Position numbers and translations under genes: made by a program. From contig NZ_CP005986.1 of NCBI RefSeq assembly GCF_000175575.2, positions 2,561,001-2,625,000 on the forward strand: a DNA stretch of 64,000 nt. Direction: 5' to 3'. Below are positions 39,708-48,091 of the stretch, piece by piece; the stretch's first letter is position 1; each line of letters starts with the position of its first letter. The notes under the pieces were generated by a model, which saw only the letters and a program-made list of their open reading frames with translations, made no database searches and had not been told where the DNA came from. Source of the stretch: Acidithiobacillus caldus ATCC 51756. Lineage in GTDB: Bacteria; Pseudomonadota; Gammaproteobacteria; Acidithiobacillales; Acidithiobacillaceae.

Positions 39708-40940
39708 CTAGCGGAAGAGTCCGTGCACCAGGCTGCGCACTCCGGAGCGGACTTCGTACTCCAGCTGGTCCTTGGCCGCGTAGCCCGCCTGGTTGGCGAG
39801 ATCGCCGGCGGGATTGGGCACAGAGGCGCCAGTACCCTGCCGTGATCCTTGCATCTGCGGGACGCCGTTGTTGGCTGCGGCGGGGGCGGATGCGGGGACC
39901 AGGGAAAGCTGACCGGGAGCGGCGGCCCCTGGCGCGGTGCTGCTCGTCGCGGGGACAAAGCCGGGAGTGAGATTGACGACCTCAACGCGGCGATTCTTGG
40001 CGCGCCCGGCATCGGTGGCATTGTCCGCCACAGGCTGAGTCGCCCCGAGACCGCGTGTAGCAATACGGCTGGCGTCGATGCCCTGGGCCACGAGGGCTGC
40101 CTTCACGGCATTGGCGCGCGCCTCGGAGAGCTTTTGGTTGAAATCGGTCCCGCCAATGTTGTCCGTGTGCCCATCCAGGCCAATGAAGAGCTGCGGATTC
40201 TGGCGCATGGTCTGGGCGAGTTCGCCGACGGTTTTCAGGGCGTCGGGACGGAGGGTGGCCTTGTTGTAATCAAAGGGCAGGTGCATGTCGAACTTGCCCG
40301 GGCCCTGAAGAGCCGCGGTCATGCCGGCGCTGTCCACGGGCGTGAGGTTGGTGGTGACGAGCCCGGTCTGCATGGGCTTGGTCTGCACCGCAAATAAGCG
40401 CGTGCTGCCGTCCGTGAGGTTGATGAACACCACGGTGCGCACGCCATTGGGGGCGCGGTGCTCGGCCGTTAGGGCGCGAGCGGTATTGAGCCACTCATAG
40501 ACGGTCTGTTCTCGATTATCCGTGGTACCAGCGGCGTTGACCGTGGTACCGCGCCACACCTCCACCTTGGGCAAACCGCTACCGATGCAGTTACCCGCCG
40601 ACGCCGAACACTCCCAGCGGACCTTGAAGCCGGCATTCTGGAGCGCCTGGCGGAAATTGCTCATCATCTCCAGGGAGGAGCGTCCTTTGGGGTTGTAGTA
40701 TTCGATATAGGTCACCTCTCCTTCCAGGTGCTCCGTATACGCGCGCCAGTTCTTCTCCGATTCGATCTTTCGGATGGGGATGTTGACTTCGTCAAAGGCC
40801 GAATGGCCGTAGGTTTCCATCTGCATCCCGGGATAACGGCTCAGGAAGGGCAGATCGGCGCCGGGCTCCCGGGCGAAGGCGGTAGTGGTCCCAAGGCTCA
40901 GAAAAAGTGTGGTGAGCAAGACAAACAGTAATCTCGGCAT
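39708..40940 (-). CDS. OmpA-family outer membrane protein with DUF4892-like N-domain
   Basis: 410 residues. Signal peptide to about 23 (TAFA|REPG), an N-terminal domain (about 25-200) that resembles DUF4892 proteins (LPFLSRYPGMQ...EGEVTYIEYYNPKGRS) with two Cys, then an OmpA/Pal peptidoglycan-binding domain (about 225-335: DGHTDNIGGTDFNQKLSEAR, NRRVEVV). A Pro/Ala-rich linker and a 40-residue tail follow, which is unusual because OmpA domains are normally terminal. AGGAG lies seven bases before ATG 40940. Likely links outer membrane and wall. Confidence 0.82.
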   Translation of the reverse strand: MPRLLFVLLTTLFLSLGTTTAFAREPGADLPFLSRYPGMQMETYGHSAFDEVNIPIRKIESEKNWRAYTEHLEGEVTYIEYYNPKGRSSLEMMSNFRQALQNAGFKVRWECSASAGNCIGSGLPKVEVWRGTTVNAAGTTDNREQTVYEWLNTARALTAEHRAPNGVRTVVFINLTDGSTRLFAVQTKPMQTGLVTTNLTPVDSAGMTAALQGPGKFDMHLPFDYNKATLRPDALKTVGELAQTMRQNPQLFIGLDGHTDNIGGTDFNQKLSEARANAVKAALVAQGIDASRIATRGLGATQPVADNATDAGRAKNRRVEVVNLTPGFVPATSSTAPGAAAPGQLSLVPASAPAAANNGVPQMQGSRQGTGASVPNPAGDLANQAGYAAKDQLEYEVRSGVRSLVHGLFR

Positions 40941-41247
40941 GGTACGCTCCTGAGTGTGCGATTGAGTGCGGAGGAGCGCACCAGCGTGGGCCAGCCCGAG
41001 GGGCTTGATGCGGACCTGCAGGAAAGGGGTCCCGGCGTGCACTCCGGACTCGGCCGGGACTCACCAGGCACCCCTCTGCTACCCACGGCCCGCGCACTCG
41101 GGACGCTGGACACGGCGACGCTCCTCTCCACTGAGGTGGATGTATGCGGACCAAAGGCCCGACGCTCAAGAGTATAGCCGACGATTGTTACACTATTATG
41201 ACAGTCTCTGCCACGCGCCAGGGTCAACGGCCGCGTGGCCCATTCCA
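40941..41247 (-). other. 307-base non-coding gap upstream of the OmpA-family gene
   Basis: No gene of either strand is convincing here. The only signal I see is a minus-strand TATACT (41171-41176), a good -10 without a clear -35; it would give the OmpA-family mRNA a leader of about 220 bases. Confidence 0.3.
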
Positions 41248-42090
41248 TCAGGCTGAGGGTAGGAGGAAGGCGGGGGGAACCTGTGCGGCGGCGTGCAGAT
41301 CGGCGTGATAGTAACGCAGCCCCGTCATGGCCTCGGCATCCTTGCGCCGGAAACTGTCGAGGGCAAGCCCGCGCCGCCCCAAGGTCGCGCTCCACCAGCC
41401 GGAGGGATAACAGAATTGTGGAAAGTACAGGCTATTGACGGCATCGAAGCCGGCCGCACCCATCCGCTCCTGGCATTGCCGAATCAACGGGGCGTGCAAG
41501 AGTGGCGACTCCGTCTGGGCAACGAGAATCCCAGGTTCCCCCAGGGCCCGCAGGCAGGCGCTGTAAAACTCCTCGGAGAAGAGGCCGGCGGCAGGCCCTA
41601 CGGGGTCCGTAGAGTCGACGATAATCACGTCATAACTCCCCGCTACGGCCCTGCCCACCCAAGCGATGCCATCCTCAAAGAAAAAGTGGGCGCGCGGATC
41701 GTCGTTCTTGGCGCAAAGCTCCGGAAAAAACCGTTCGGCCACGCGGGTGACGCGTTCGTCCAGTTCCACCTGATCCACCCGCTCCACCTCCGGGTGACGC
41801 AGAACCTCGCGCAGCGTACCGCAGTCGCCGCCGCCGATGATGAGCACGCGAGCGGGCTTGGGGTGGCTGAACAGGGCGGGGTGACTCATCATCTCGTGGT
41901 AAAGAAAATTATCGCGATCGGTGAGCATGACCAGGCCATCCAGGGTCATGAGGGTGCCGAAATGCTCGGTCTCGAAAATCTCGATTTCCTGATATGGGCT
42001 CTGCTCACGATGCAGAACGCCGGTGACCTTCAGGCTCAGGGCGGCTCCGTGCTCCTCGTAACGTTCGCTGTACCAAAGTTCTGTGCGCAT
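41248..42090 (-). CDS. speE: Spermidine synthase
   Basis: 280 residues. Transfers aminopropyl from decarboxylated SAM to putrescine. The signature VLIIGGGDCGTLREVLRH and the catalytic-region VDSTDPVGPAAGLFSEEFY are clear; the N-terminal ELWYSERYEEHGAALSLKV is typical. ATG 42090 has GAGGAG six bases upstream. speD lies upstream on the same strand, but a terminator sits between them. Confidence 0.95.
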   Translation of the reverse strand: MRTELWYSERYEEHGAALSLKVTGVLHREQSPYQEIEIFETEHFGTLMTLDGLVMLTDRDNFLYHEMMSHPALFSHPKPARVLIIGGGDCGTLREVLRHPEVERVDQVELDERVTRVAERFFPELCAKNDDPRAHFFFEDGIAWVGRAVAGSYDVIIVDSTDPVGPAAGLFSEEFYSACLRALGEPGILVAQTESPLLHAPLIRQCQERMGAAGFDAVNSLYFPQFCYPSGWWSATLGRRGLALDSFRRKDAEAMTGLRYYHADLHAAAQVPPAFLLPSA

Positions 42091-42139
42091 GGGGACTCCT
42101 CGTGGTGGCAGACGGCAACGATTGTGCGCAGCCCAGCGG

Positions 42140-42171
42140 AAAAAGAAAAGGCGGCCCACGGGGGACCGCCT
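42140..42171 (-). terminator. Intrinsic terminator between speD and speE
   Basis: On the minus strand, AGGCGG...CCGCCT (one mismatch, then CC/GG inside) is followed by TTTTCTTTTT. speE would need read-through or its own promoter. Confidence 0.7.
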
Positions 42172-42189
42172 GGATTCAATGGGTAAAGG

Positions 42190-42591
42190 TCAGGCGCAGA
42201 GTTGCGGCTTGACCCGCAGCTCATGGGCCGGAACGCCCATCATTTCCACCTGTCCGCGCTTCATCTCCATGGTGGAGACCTGCGCGGCACCAAAGGCCTC
42301 CTTGAGAAAACTCAAGGCATCCTCGGGCTGTATCACGTCACCGCAGGTAAAGACGTCTACCGCGGCATAACCGTACTCCGGCCAGGTGTGAATGGCCAGA
42401 TGGGATTCGGCGACGATGACGGCGCCACTCACCCCATAGGGTGAAAAATGGTGAAAGGTCTGCGTCACGATGGTGCAGTTGGCTCGCCGAGCGGCCTCCA
42501 GCATGGCGTCCGTGACAAACTCAACATCCGACAAGGTACTGCTGTCGCATCCATAGAAGTCCGCGACGATTTGATGTCCCAATGAGCGCAT
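42190..42591 (-). CDS. speD: S-adenosylmethionine decarboxylase proenzyme
   Basis: 133 residues, the short bacterial class. Makes decarboxylated SAM for spermidine synthesis. It self-cleaves before Ser63 in AESHLAIHTW to create the pyruvoyl group; His68 and Cys83 (VDVFTCGD), needed for processing and catalysis, are at the same positions as in Thermotoga. The ribosome site AGGGGG is part of a G run that a hairpin could mask. It is preceded by a leader of about 160 bases. Confidence 0.96.
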   Translation of the reverse strand: MRSLGHQIVADFYGCDSSTLSDVEFVTDAMLEAARRANCTIVTQTFHHFSPYGVSGAVIVAESHLAIHTWPEYGYAAVDVFTCGDVIQPEDALSFLKEAFGAAQVSTMEMKRGQVEMMGVPAHELRVKPQLCA

Positions 42592-42752
42592 CGGTGCCCC
42601 CCCTAACTAGCAAAAAAAGGTTAAGAAGCAGCTCCCGTGCACCCCCAGACAGTACGTGGTTTTATGCCCTACCTTGCTGGAACCGTCTAATCGCTCCCAG
42701 TCTTTTAAGGACTGACCCCCTTGTAGCTGCTTTCGGTGCCGTGGAAACAGAG
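42592..42752 (-). promoter_or_regulatory. Long, foldable 5' leader of speD
   Basis: About 160 bases from the predicted transcript start to the ATG. By hand it folds into a closing stem P1 (42725-42732 with 42626-42633, 8 bp), a hairpin P2 (42698-42702 with 42710-42714, 5 bp) and a stem P3 (42682-42688 with 42647-42653, 7 bp with one G-U) that together make a three-way junction. A last hairpin (42620-42625 with 42602-42607), looping out a U7 tract, abuts the ribosome site. It matches no riboswitch consensus I know. Pairings are by eye. Confidence 0.45.
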
Positions 42753-42758
42753 CGGCCC

Positions 42759-42786
42759 ACTATACACTTTTTGCACCCCGATGCAA
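42759..42786 (-). promoter_or_regulatory. Promoter of speD
   Basis: Minus strand: TTGCAT (42781-42786), 16 bases, TATAGT (42759-42764). The transcript would start near 42752. Confidence 0.6.
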
Positions 42787-42828
42787 GGGGATTGACCAAG
42801 GCCAATTCATGCCACCTGAGTGGATCGC

Positions 42829-44094
42829 TCAGGCGCAGGGCTCTTCGGCGGCCCACAGCTCACCCAGGGTCTCGCGGCGACGAATGACGCGGGCGTCGGT
42901 GCCGTGTACCAGGATCTCTGCCGCCCGCGGGCGACTGTTGTACTGGCTGCTCATGGCAAAACCGTAGGCGCCGGCACCGAGGATGGCCAGGACCTCACCC
43001 TCCCGAAGATCTGCCGGCAGGGGCCGCGCCTTGGCAAAGAAGTCGCCACTCTCACAAACGGGCCCAACCACGTCCATCGGTGCCTGCGCCGCCGCCCGCC
43101 GCTCGAGCGGCCAGATCTCGTGCCAGGCACCGTAAAGGCTGGGGCGCAGGAGATCGTTCATGGCCGCATCGACGACGCAAAAGGCCCGATTGCCATTGTA
43201 CTTGCGGTACTCCACCCGGGTCAGGAGGGCGCCGGCATTACCCACCAGCGCCCGCCCCAGTTCCACCACCCGACGCACGGGCAGATCCCCCAGGGCCGCA
43301 TCCAGGATGGCAGCGTAGTCGGCGGGCGTGGGCGCCTGCTCGTCGTGGTAGCGGATGCCGACTCCGCCGCCAAGATCCAGATGCTGCAGGTGGATGCCTT
43401 GGCGCCCGAGGGCTTCATAAAGCTGGACGACGCGCCGCGCCGCCTCAGCAATGGGTGCCAGGTCCAGCAGTTGCGAGCCGATATGGCAGGCTACGCCCAA
43501 GACCTCCAGATGGCGACTGCGGGCTGCGCGCTCATAAAGCAGCGGGGCTTCGGCCATGGGGATGCCGAACTTCGTTTCGCGCAGACCCGTAGCGATGTAT
43601 GGGTGCGTCGAGGCCTCCACATCGGGATTGACGCGCATGGCAATGGGTGCGCGGCAACCCAGTTCCGCCGCCACCTGCTCGATGCGCGCAAGCTCCGCCG
43701 GGGACTCCACATTGAGGCAGTAGATCTCCGCCTCCAGTGCCCGTCGAATCTCGTCCCGACTCTTGCCGACGCCAGAAAATACGACGCGGGTGGGATCGCC
43801 ACCGGCGCGCAGGACCCGGGCAAGCTCACCGCCCGAGACGATGTCGAAGCCCGCCCCCCACCTTGCCAGACGGTTCAGGATACTGAGATTGGCGTTGGCC
43901 TTCACCGCATAGCAGAGCGTGGTCTGCGGCCCAAGGGCGTGGGTGAAGGCGTGAAAGCGCTGGCGCAGATAACTTTCGGAGTAGACGTATGTGGGCGTGG
44001 CATAGCGCTCGGCAAGATCTGCCAGGGACAGGTCCTCGACACAGAGCTGCCCCCCCCCATGCAGAAGCTGCCGATAGTGAAAAGGGAAAGTCAC
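42829..44094 (-). CDS. lysA: Diaminopimelate decarboxylase
   Basis: 421 residues. PLP enzyme for the last step of lysine synthesis. CYAVKANANLSIL carries the PLP lysine; HIGSQLLDL, LGGGVGIRY and CESGDFFAK are further family motifs, the last with the active-site Cys of the dimer partner. The frame stays open far upstream across lptM and argH, but homology starts at GTG 44094, whose bases overlap the lptM stop (GTGA). Codons 12-15 contain a run of nine G, a slippage-prone tract. Confidence 0.95.
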   Translation of the reverse strand: MTFPFHYRQLLHGGGQLCVEDLSLADLAERYATPTYVYSESYLRQRFHAFTHALGPQTTLCYAVKANANLSILNRLARWGAGFDIVSGGELARVLRAGGDPTRVVFSGVGKSRDEIRRALEAEIYCLNVESPAELARIEQVAAELGCRAPIAMRVNPDVEASTHPYIATGLRETKFGIPMAEAPLLYERAARSRHLEVLGVACHIGSQLLDLAPIAEAARRVVQLYEALGRQGIHLQHLDLGGGVGIRYHDEQAPTPADYAAILDAALGDLPVRRVVELGRALVGNAGALLTRVEYRKYNGNRAFCVVDAAMNDLLRPSLYGAWHEIWPLERRAAAQAPMDVVGPVCESGDFFAKARPLPADLREGEVLAILGAGAYGFAMSSQYNSRPRAAEILVHGTDARVIRRRETLGELWAAEEPCA

Positions 44095-44246
44095 GACGCC
44101 GCCGAGTGACTGGGGGATGCCGGATGCGCCGTATGTGGACTGGGCGTCGGCGGCAGCTGCAAAGGTGTTTTCCGGCCACAGCCGGCAAGCCCCAGCAACA
44201 GGCTCGACACCAGCAAAAAGCGTAGGAATGGGAGATCGCGCCTCAC
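44091..44246 (-). CDS. lptM: Small lipoprotein LptM (YifL family)
   Basis: 51 residues. Signal peptide, lipobox LAGC (Cys23) and the family pattern GCGRKTPLQLP right after it, then a Pro/His/Ser-rich tail. LptM is the small lipoprotein that binds the LptD translocon in E. coli, and it sits upstream of lysA/dapF in many proteobacteria, as here. Both ends are GTGA overlaps, with argH before and lysA after, so the three genes are one translational unit. Confidence 0.88.
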   Translation of the reverse strand: MRRDLPFLRFLLVSSLLLGLAGCGRKTPLQLPPTPSPHTAHPASPSHSAAS

Positions 44247-45634
44247 CGTCGCGCCTCCTGCTCCAGACGCTGCCGGGCCCGCGCGATGGCTGCACGCACC
44301 TGCGCCGGTGCCGTGCCTCCCAGATGGTTGCGGGCTGCCACGGAGCCCTCCAGACTGAGCACCTCCAGGGCCGTGGCGTCGATGGCCGGCGATATCGCCT
44401 CGAGGTCCGCCAGGGACAGCTGCTCCAGACCAACGCCCCGCTCCTGCGCGAGGCGCACGGCGCGGCCAACGACGGCGTGGGCGTCGCGAAAGGGCACCCC
44501 GCGTCGCACCAGGTAGTCGGCCAGATCCGTGGCTGTCGCAAAGCCCTCCAAGGCCGCCGCCCGCATCCGCTCCGGCCTTGTCTGCAGGCCCGGCAACATG
44601 CGCACCAAAAGAGCGAGGCTCATTTCCACCTCGTCCACGGCCGTAAAGAAAATCGCCTTGTCCTCCTGGTTGTCGCGATTGTAGGCCAGTGCCTGAGCCT
44701 TCATGAGTATCAGGAGCGCCACCAGTTGCCCCATCACCTTACCGCTTTTGCCGCGGATCAACTCGGCCACATCCGGATTCTTTTTCTGCGGCATGATGCT
44801 CGATCCGGTGCAGAAAGCGTCGGGCAAGTCGATGAAGGCGACGTTCGTGGACATCCAGTAGACCAGCTCCTCGGCCAAACGCGACAGATGCACCGCCAGG
44901 ATACCCAGATCCGCTGCCACTTCCAGCAGAAAATCGCGGTCGGAAACGGCATCGAGACTGTTTTCGGCAAGGTGATCGAAACCCAGCTGCCGCGCCACAT
45001 CCCAGCGATCGATGGGAAAGGTGGTACCCGCGAGGGCCGCCGCCCCCAGGGGCAGGACATTGACCCGTCGCCGCGCGTCGGCCAGGCGATCGCTGTCGCG
45101 CCGGAACATCTCCACGTAGGCCATGCAGTGGTGACCGAAGGTAATGGGCTGGGCCACCTGTAGGTGAGTCAGTCCCGGCAGGATGGTGTCGGCCTCGCGG
45201 CTGGCGAGATCCACCAGGACCCATTGCAGATCGTACAGGAGTGCGCGCAATCGATCGATGGCGCTGCGGACATAGAGGCGCATGTCGGTGGCCACCTGAT
45301 CGTTGCGCGAGCGCCCCGTGTGCAGTTTCTTGCCCACATCGCCGATGAGCTCGATGAGGCGGCTTTCCACGTGCATGTGGATGTCTTCGAGCCGGTCCGT
45401 GAAGGGCAAGCTTCCGGCGGCAATCTCTTCCTCGATGCGCCGCAGACCGTGGACGATGGCACTGGCCTCGACCTCCGTCAGCACGCCCACCCGCGCCAGC
45501 ATGCGTGCATGGGCGATGGACGCCTGAATGTCCTCGCGAAAGAGCCGCTGGTCCACGGCTATGGACGCCGTGAATTGCTCCACGAGGGCATCGGTTGCAG
45601 CGGCAAAGCGGCCACCCCAGAGTTTCTCGGTCAT
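44243..45634 (-). CDS. argH: Argininosuccinate lyase
   Basis: 463 residues. Splits argininosuccinate to arginine and fumarate; fumarase/aspartase superfamily. The signature GSSIMPQKKNPD holds the catalytic Ser loop, and LHTGRSRNDQVATD and the THLQVAQP region are conserved. ATG 45634 has AGGAG eight bases upstream. First gene of argH-lptM-lysA. Confidence 0.96.
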   Translation of the reverse strand: MTEKLWGGRFAAATDALVEQFTASIAVDQRLFREDIQASIAHARMLARVGVLTEVEASAIVHGLRRIEEEIAAGSLPFTDRLEDIHMHVESRLIELIGDVGKKLHTGRSRNDQVATDMRLYVRSAIDRLRALLYDLQWVLVDLASREADTILPGLTHLQVAQPITFGHHCMAYVEMFRRDSDRLADARRRVNVLPLGAAALAGTTFPIDRWDVARQLGFDHLAENSLDAVSDRDFLLEVAADLGILAVHLSRLAEELVYWMSTNVAFIDLPDAFCTGSSIMPQKKNPDVAELIRGKSGKVMGQLVALLILMKAQALAYNRDNQEDKAIFFTAVDEVEMSLALLVRMLPGLQTRPERMRAAALEGFATATDLADYLVRRGVPFRDAHAVVGRAVRLAQERGVGLEQLSLADLEAISPAIDATALEVLSLEGSVAARNHLGGTAPAQVRAAIARARQRLEQEARR

Positions 45635-45689
45635 GATGGACTCCTGTTCAACGCCGCGACTATAGCGAAAAGCCTCACCCCAACGCCAG

Positions 45690-46289
45690 TCACCAGAGCC
45701 GGAAGATGCTCCAGATGGGTTCGCGCCGCAGGGCATGGAGGAGCGTCATGGCGACGTGCCCACACCAGTAGATCCAGACCACGAGATTACCCAGTTTATG
45801 CAGGGGTACGAGGGTTTCCAGAGCACGGCCGGGCAAGGCGCCGCCCTGGGGCAGGAAAAAGTAGATGGCAGAACCCGTCAGCGCCATCCAGGTAATGGCC
45901 AGAAGCCCCAGCCCGTGCACCAGCGCGGCCAAACCCGGGCGCGGTCCACCGCCGGGCAGCCTTCCCCGGGCAAGGGCAGCGAGATCGGCGAGCACGGGCT
46001 GCCAGGGGCCGCTCCAGGGAAAGAACTGGCGGCGAATACGGCGGTCACTGGCGATCCAGAGCCACTGCCAGAGGATGAAGAGGGCAGTCATCAGACCGAT
46101 CCAGGCATGGGCGTTGAAGAGCAGACCGCCGAGACTGCCATAGTCGGCATGCTCCCACTGCGGTGTCATCCACAAAGACGACCAGATCTGCCAGGTCACG
46201 CCAAAGGCGATCCCGGCGTGCAACCAGCGGGCCTCTCTGGGCCAGGCAGGCGGCGGTATCTGCGTGGAATCCTCATCACCCTGCACCAT
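45690..46289 (-). CDS. Cytochrome b561-type membrane protein
   Basis: 199 residues, four hydrophobic segments with spaced His: WLHAGIAF, NAHAWIGL, LVHGLGLL and PLHKLGNL...YWCGHVAM. This fits the di-haem b-type cytochromes of the b561/Ni-Fe-hydrogenase-cytochrome-b fold, which carry electrons between periplasmic donors and quinone. No redox partner gene adjoins it, so the partner is unknown. ATG 46289 has AGGAG upstream. Divergent from a small membrane-protein gene. Confidence 0.8.
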   Translation of the reverse strand: MVQGDEDSTQIPPPAWPREARWLHAGIAFGVTWQIWSSLWMTPQWEHADYGSLGGLLFNAHAWIGLMTALFILWQWLWIASDRRIRRQFFPWSGPWQPVLADLAALARGRLPGGGPRPGLAALVHGLGLLAITWMALTGSAIYFFLPQGGALPGRALETLVPLHKLGNLVVWIYWCGHVAMTLLHALRREPIWSIFRLW

Positions 46290-46368
46290 GACCACTCCTA
46301 TCCATGTGCTGTCCTCACGTCCCATAAAACTCCAGGTCCGACACGGTGGTGCCATCCGTACGCCGCCC

Positions 46369-46397
46369 TTGGCAAGGTTGGCGATGCGCGCTATAAA
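46369..46397 (+). promoter_or_regulatory. Promoter of the 103-aa membrane protein gene
   Basis: TTGGCA (46369-46374), 17 bases, TATAAA (46392-46397), 34 bases before the ATG. Confidence 0.65.
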
Positions 46398-46430
46398 CAT
46401 ACCCATGAATCTGAATTTTTGGGAGCGGGC

Positions 46431-46742
46431 ATGATCTGGCTGTACTTGGCAAATACCCTCCTCGTCTGCGCCATCGTCCTCGCCGTTCTCTTCCCCAGCG
46501 CCACCCGCAGGTTGCTCATCCACCTCGGCCTGTGGTCCAGACTGCAAACCATCGACACACGCCGCTTCGCACTGGCCGTGGAGCGCCTCGGTATCTTTCT
46601 CATGGTCGCCGCATTGGCGCTTTTTGCTTCCATCCTGAGCGGCAGTCACCCGGCCGACTGGTCCTTGCCGGCAGCGGAGGGGTTGTTCTTTGGCGTGGCC
46701 CTATTTCTGGCCGGCTACTGGTCGCGCCCACCTTCCCCCTGA
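46431..46742 (+). CDS. Small membrane protein (103 aa), unknown
   Basis: Three hydrophobic helices (YLANTLLVCAIVLAVLF; LGIFLMVAALALFASIL; EGLFFGVALFLAGYW) separated by short basic or acidic loops. Not recognised. GGGAG precedes the start and a near-consensus promoter lies upstream, so expression is likely. It is divergent from the b-type cytochrome and convergent with thrB. Confidence 0.65.
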   Translation: MIWLYLANTLLVCAIVLAVLFPSATRRLLIHLGLWSRLQTIDTRRFALAVERLGIFLMVAALALFASILSGSHPADWSLPAAEGLFFGVALFLAGYWSRPPSP

Positions 46743-46768
46743 GCGCGTGCAGAGCTGCCAGACCGCGA

Positions 46769-47701
46769 TCAGCAAAACTCCCGCCGGCATGCCAGGATGC
46801 GCCGGTACTCCTCCGGATCGCGGCACTCCGTCATCGCCCCCGGGCGCGGAAAGTGGCGGGCCTCCAGACGTAACAGCCAAAAACGCAGGGCCGCTGCGCG
46901 CATGTAGGGAAACCACAAACCGTGCTCTGCGCGTTCGATGGGACGGATTTCTGCATAGGCGCGCCAAAGCGTTGCGGCCCGGTGCTTGTCCAGACTACCG
47001 TCGGTGAGGGAACACCAGGCATTGGCCAGGATCGCCAGATCGTAAAGCCAGGCATCATCGCCGGCGTAGTAGAAATCGATCACACCGGATATGGCATCGT
47101 CCTGAAAGAGGACGTTGTCCGGAAAGAGATCGGCGTGGATGACTCCCCCGGGGACTTTATCCCGGGGCCAAGCCTTCTGCGCTTCCAACTCCTCCACCAG
47201 CAGGGCACGCTCTGCCGGGCTCAGCTTGGGGCTGAGACGCCGTGCGGTGTGCTGACACCAGAACCAGCCGGCCGGGTTCGGGTGGCGCTCGGCAAAATCG
47301 GCACCAGCCAGGTGCATTCGCGCCAGCAGGGCGCCAGCCGCCGCTACCTCACTATCGCTCGGACGGCGTTGGACGATAGACGCACCCGGCAGACAGTGGA
47401 CGATGGCCGCCGGTTTGTCGCAGAGCTCGCGGAGAATCGTGCCATCGCGGGCGTGCACCGGCGCCGGGCAGGGAATACCCCGTTGGCTCAGCCATTCCGT
47501 GACGTGCAGGTAGTAGGGAATCTCGGCCGCGGGTAGGCGCTCGAAGAGGGTAAGGACATAACGACCGGAATCGGTCTGCAGAAAGAAATTGCTGTTTTCC
47601 GTGCCGGCACCGATCCCCTCCAGAGCCTTCGGGACCCCCAGGTCGTAGTGGGACAGAAACTCGGCCAGGGCCGGTGCGGAAACATCGGTGTAGACGGACA
47701 T
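46769..47701 (-). CDS. thrB: Homoserine kinase, aminoglycoside-phosphotransferase type (ThrB)
   Basis: 310 residues. Phosphorylates homoserine for threonine synthesis. Unlike E. coli ThrB (GHMP fold), this is the pseudomonad type: GTENSNFFLQT near the N-terminus, the catalytic loop VIHADLFPDNVLF and the metal motif VIDFYYAG. With metX it marks both fates of homoserine in this window. It follows the DUF2782 gene on the same strand, the arrangement seen near polA in other gammaproteobacteria. Confidence 0.93.
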   Translation of the reverse strand: MSVYTDVSAPALAEFLSHYDLGVPKALEGIGAGTENSNFFLQTDSGRYVLTLFERLPAAEIPYYLHVTEWLSQRGIPCPAPVHARDGTILRELCDKPAAIVHCLPGASIVQRRPSDSEVAAAGALLARMHLAGADFAERHPNPAGWFWCQHTARRLSPKLSPAERALLVEELEAQKAWPRDKVPGGVIHADLFPDNVLFQDDAISGVIDFYYAGDDAWLYDLAILANAWCSLTDGSLDKHRAATLWRAYAEIRPIERAEHGLWFPYMRAAALRFWLLRLEARHFPRPGAMTECRDPEEYRRILACRREFC

Positions 47702-47732
47702 GGGCCCCCAAAATCAGTGCAGATGCCGTGCG

Positions 47733-48074
47733 TCACCAGCGAAAAATGACCCAATGGGGCACGCTCAGGTCGTTGATGTCCTTCTGGGGCACCTGGGTGA
47801 ATTCGCCGCTGCCGCTCTTGTCCACCAGATAATAGGGTGGGAAGGGCTTGGGCGGGATGACCTTGATCATATACACCCGTCCGTTGACCTTGTACTCCTC
47901 GATTTGGGAGCCTTTGGGGACCTTGAGCTTGGCCTCTGGACCCGTCGCGGTGGACGGTGCGAGATTGGGGAGGTCCAACTTGTGGATGTTTTCGGCAGCG
48001 CTTTCCGCCGCCCAGGTGTTGCCGCTGACGGCTGCCAGACTGGCGATGAGTACGGACCACAGGATGCGTTTCAT
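47733..48074 (-). CDS. DUF2782 family periplasmic protein
   Basis: 113 residues. A signal peptide (cleavage near TWA|AES, residue 22) then the DUF2782 core: IEEYKVNGRVYMIKVIP, YYLVDKSGSGEF and the C-terminal SVPHWVIFRW. Function unknown; the family is consistently found beside thrB and polA. Probably co-transcribed with thrB. Confidence 0.85.
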   Translation of the reverse strand: MKRILWSVLIASLAAVSGNTWAAESAAENIHKLDLPNLAPSTATGPEAKLKVPKGSQIEEYKVNGRVYMIKVIPPKPFPPYYLVDKSGSGEFTQVPQKDINDLSVPHWVIFRW

Positions 48075-48091
48075 GAAGGGATTCCTCGCGC

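Noticed and set aside
42592-42752. speD leader as a tRNA, 6S RNA or known riboswitch
   Set aside because: No acceptor-stem/T-loop pattern, no 6S-like long bulged duplex, and no match to riboswitch consensus blocks I know; kept only as an undescribed leader candidate.
44095-44541. N-terminal extension of the lysA frame
   Set aside because: It overlaps lptM and argH in another frame; DAP decarboxylase homology begins at GTG 44094.
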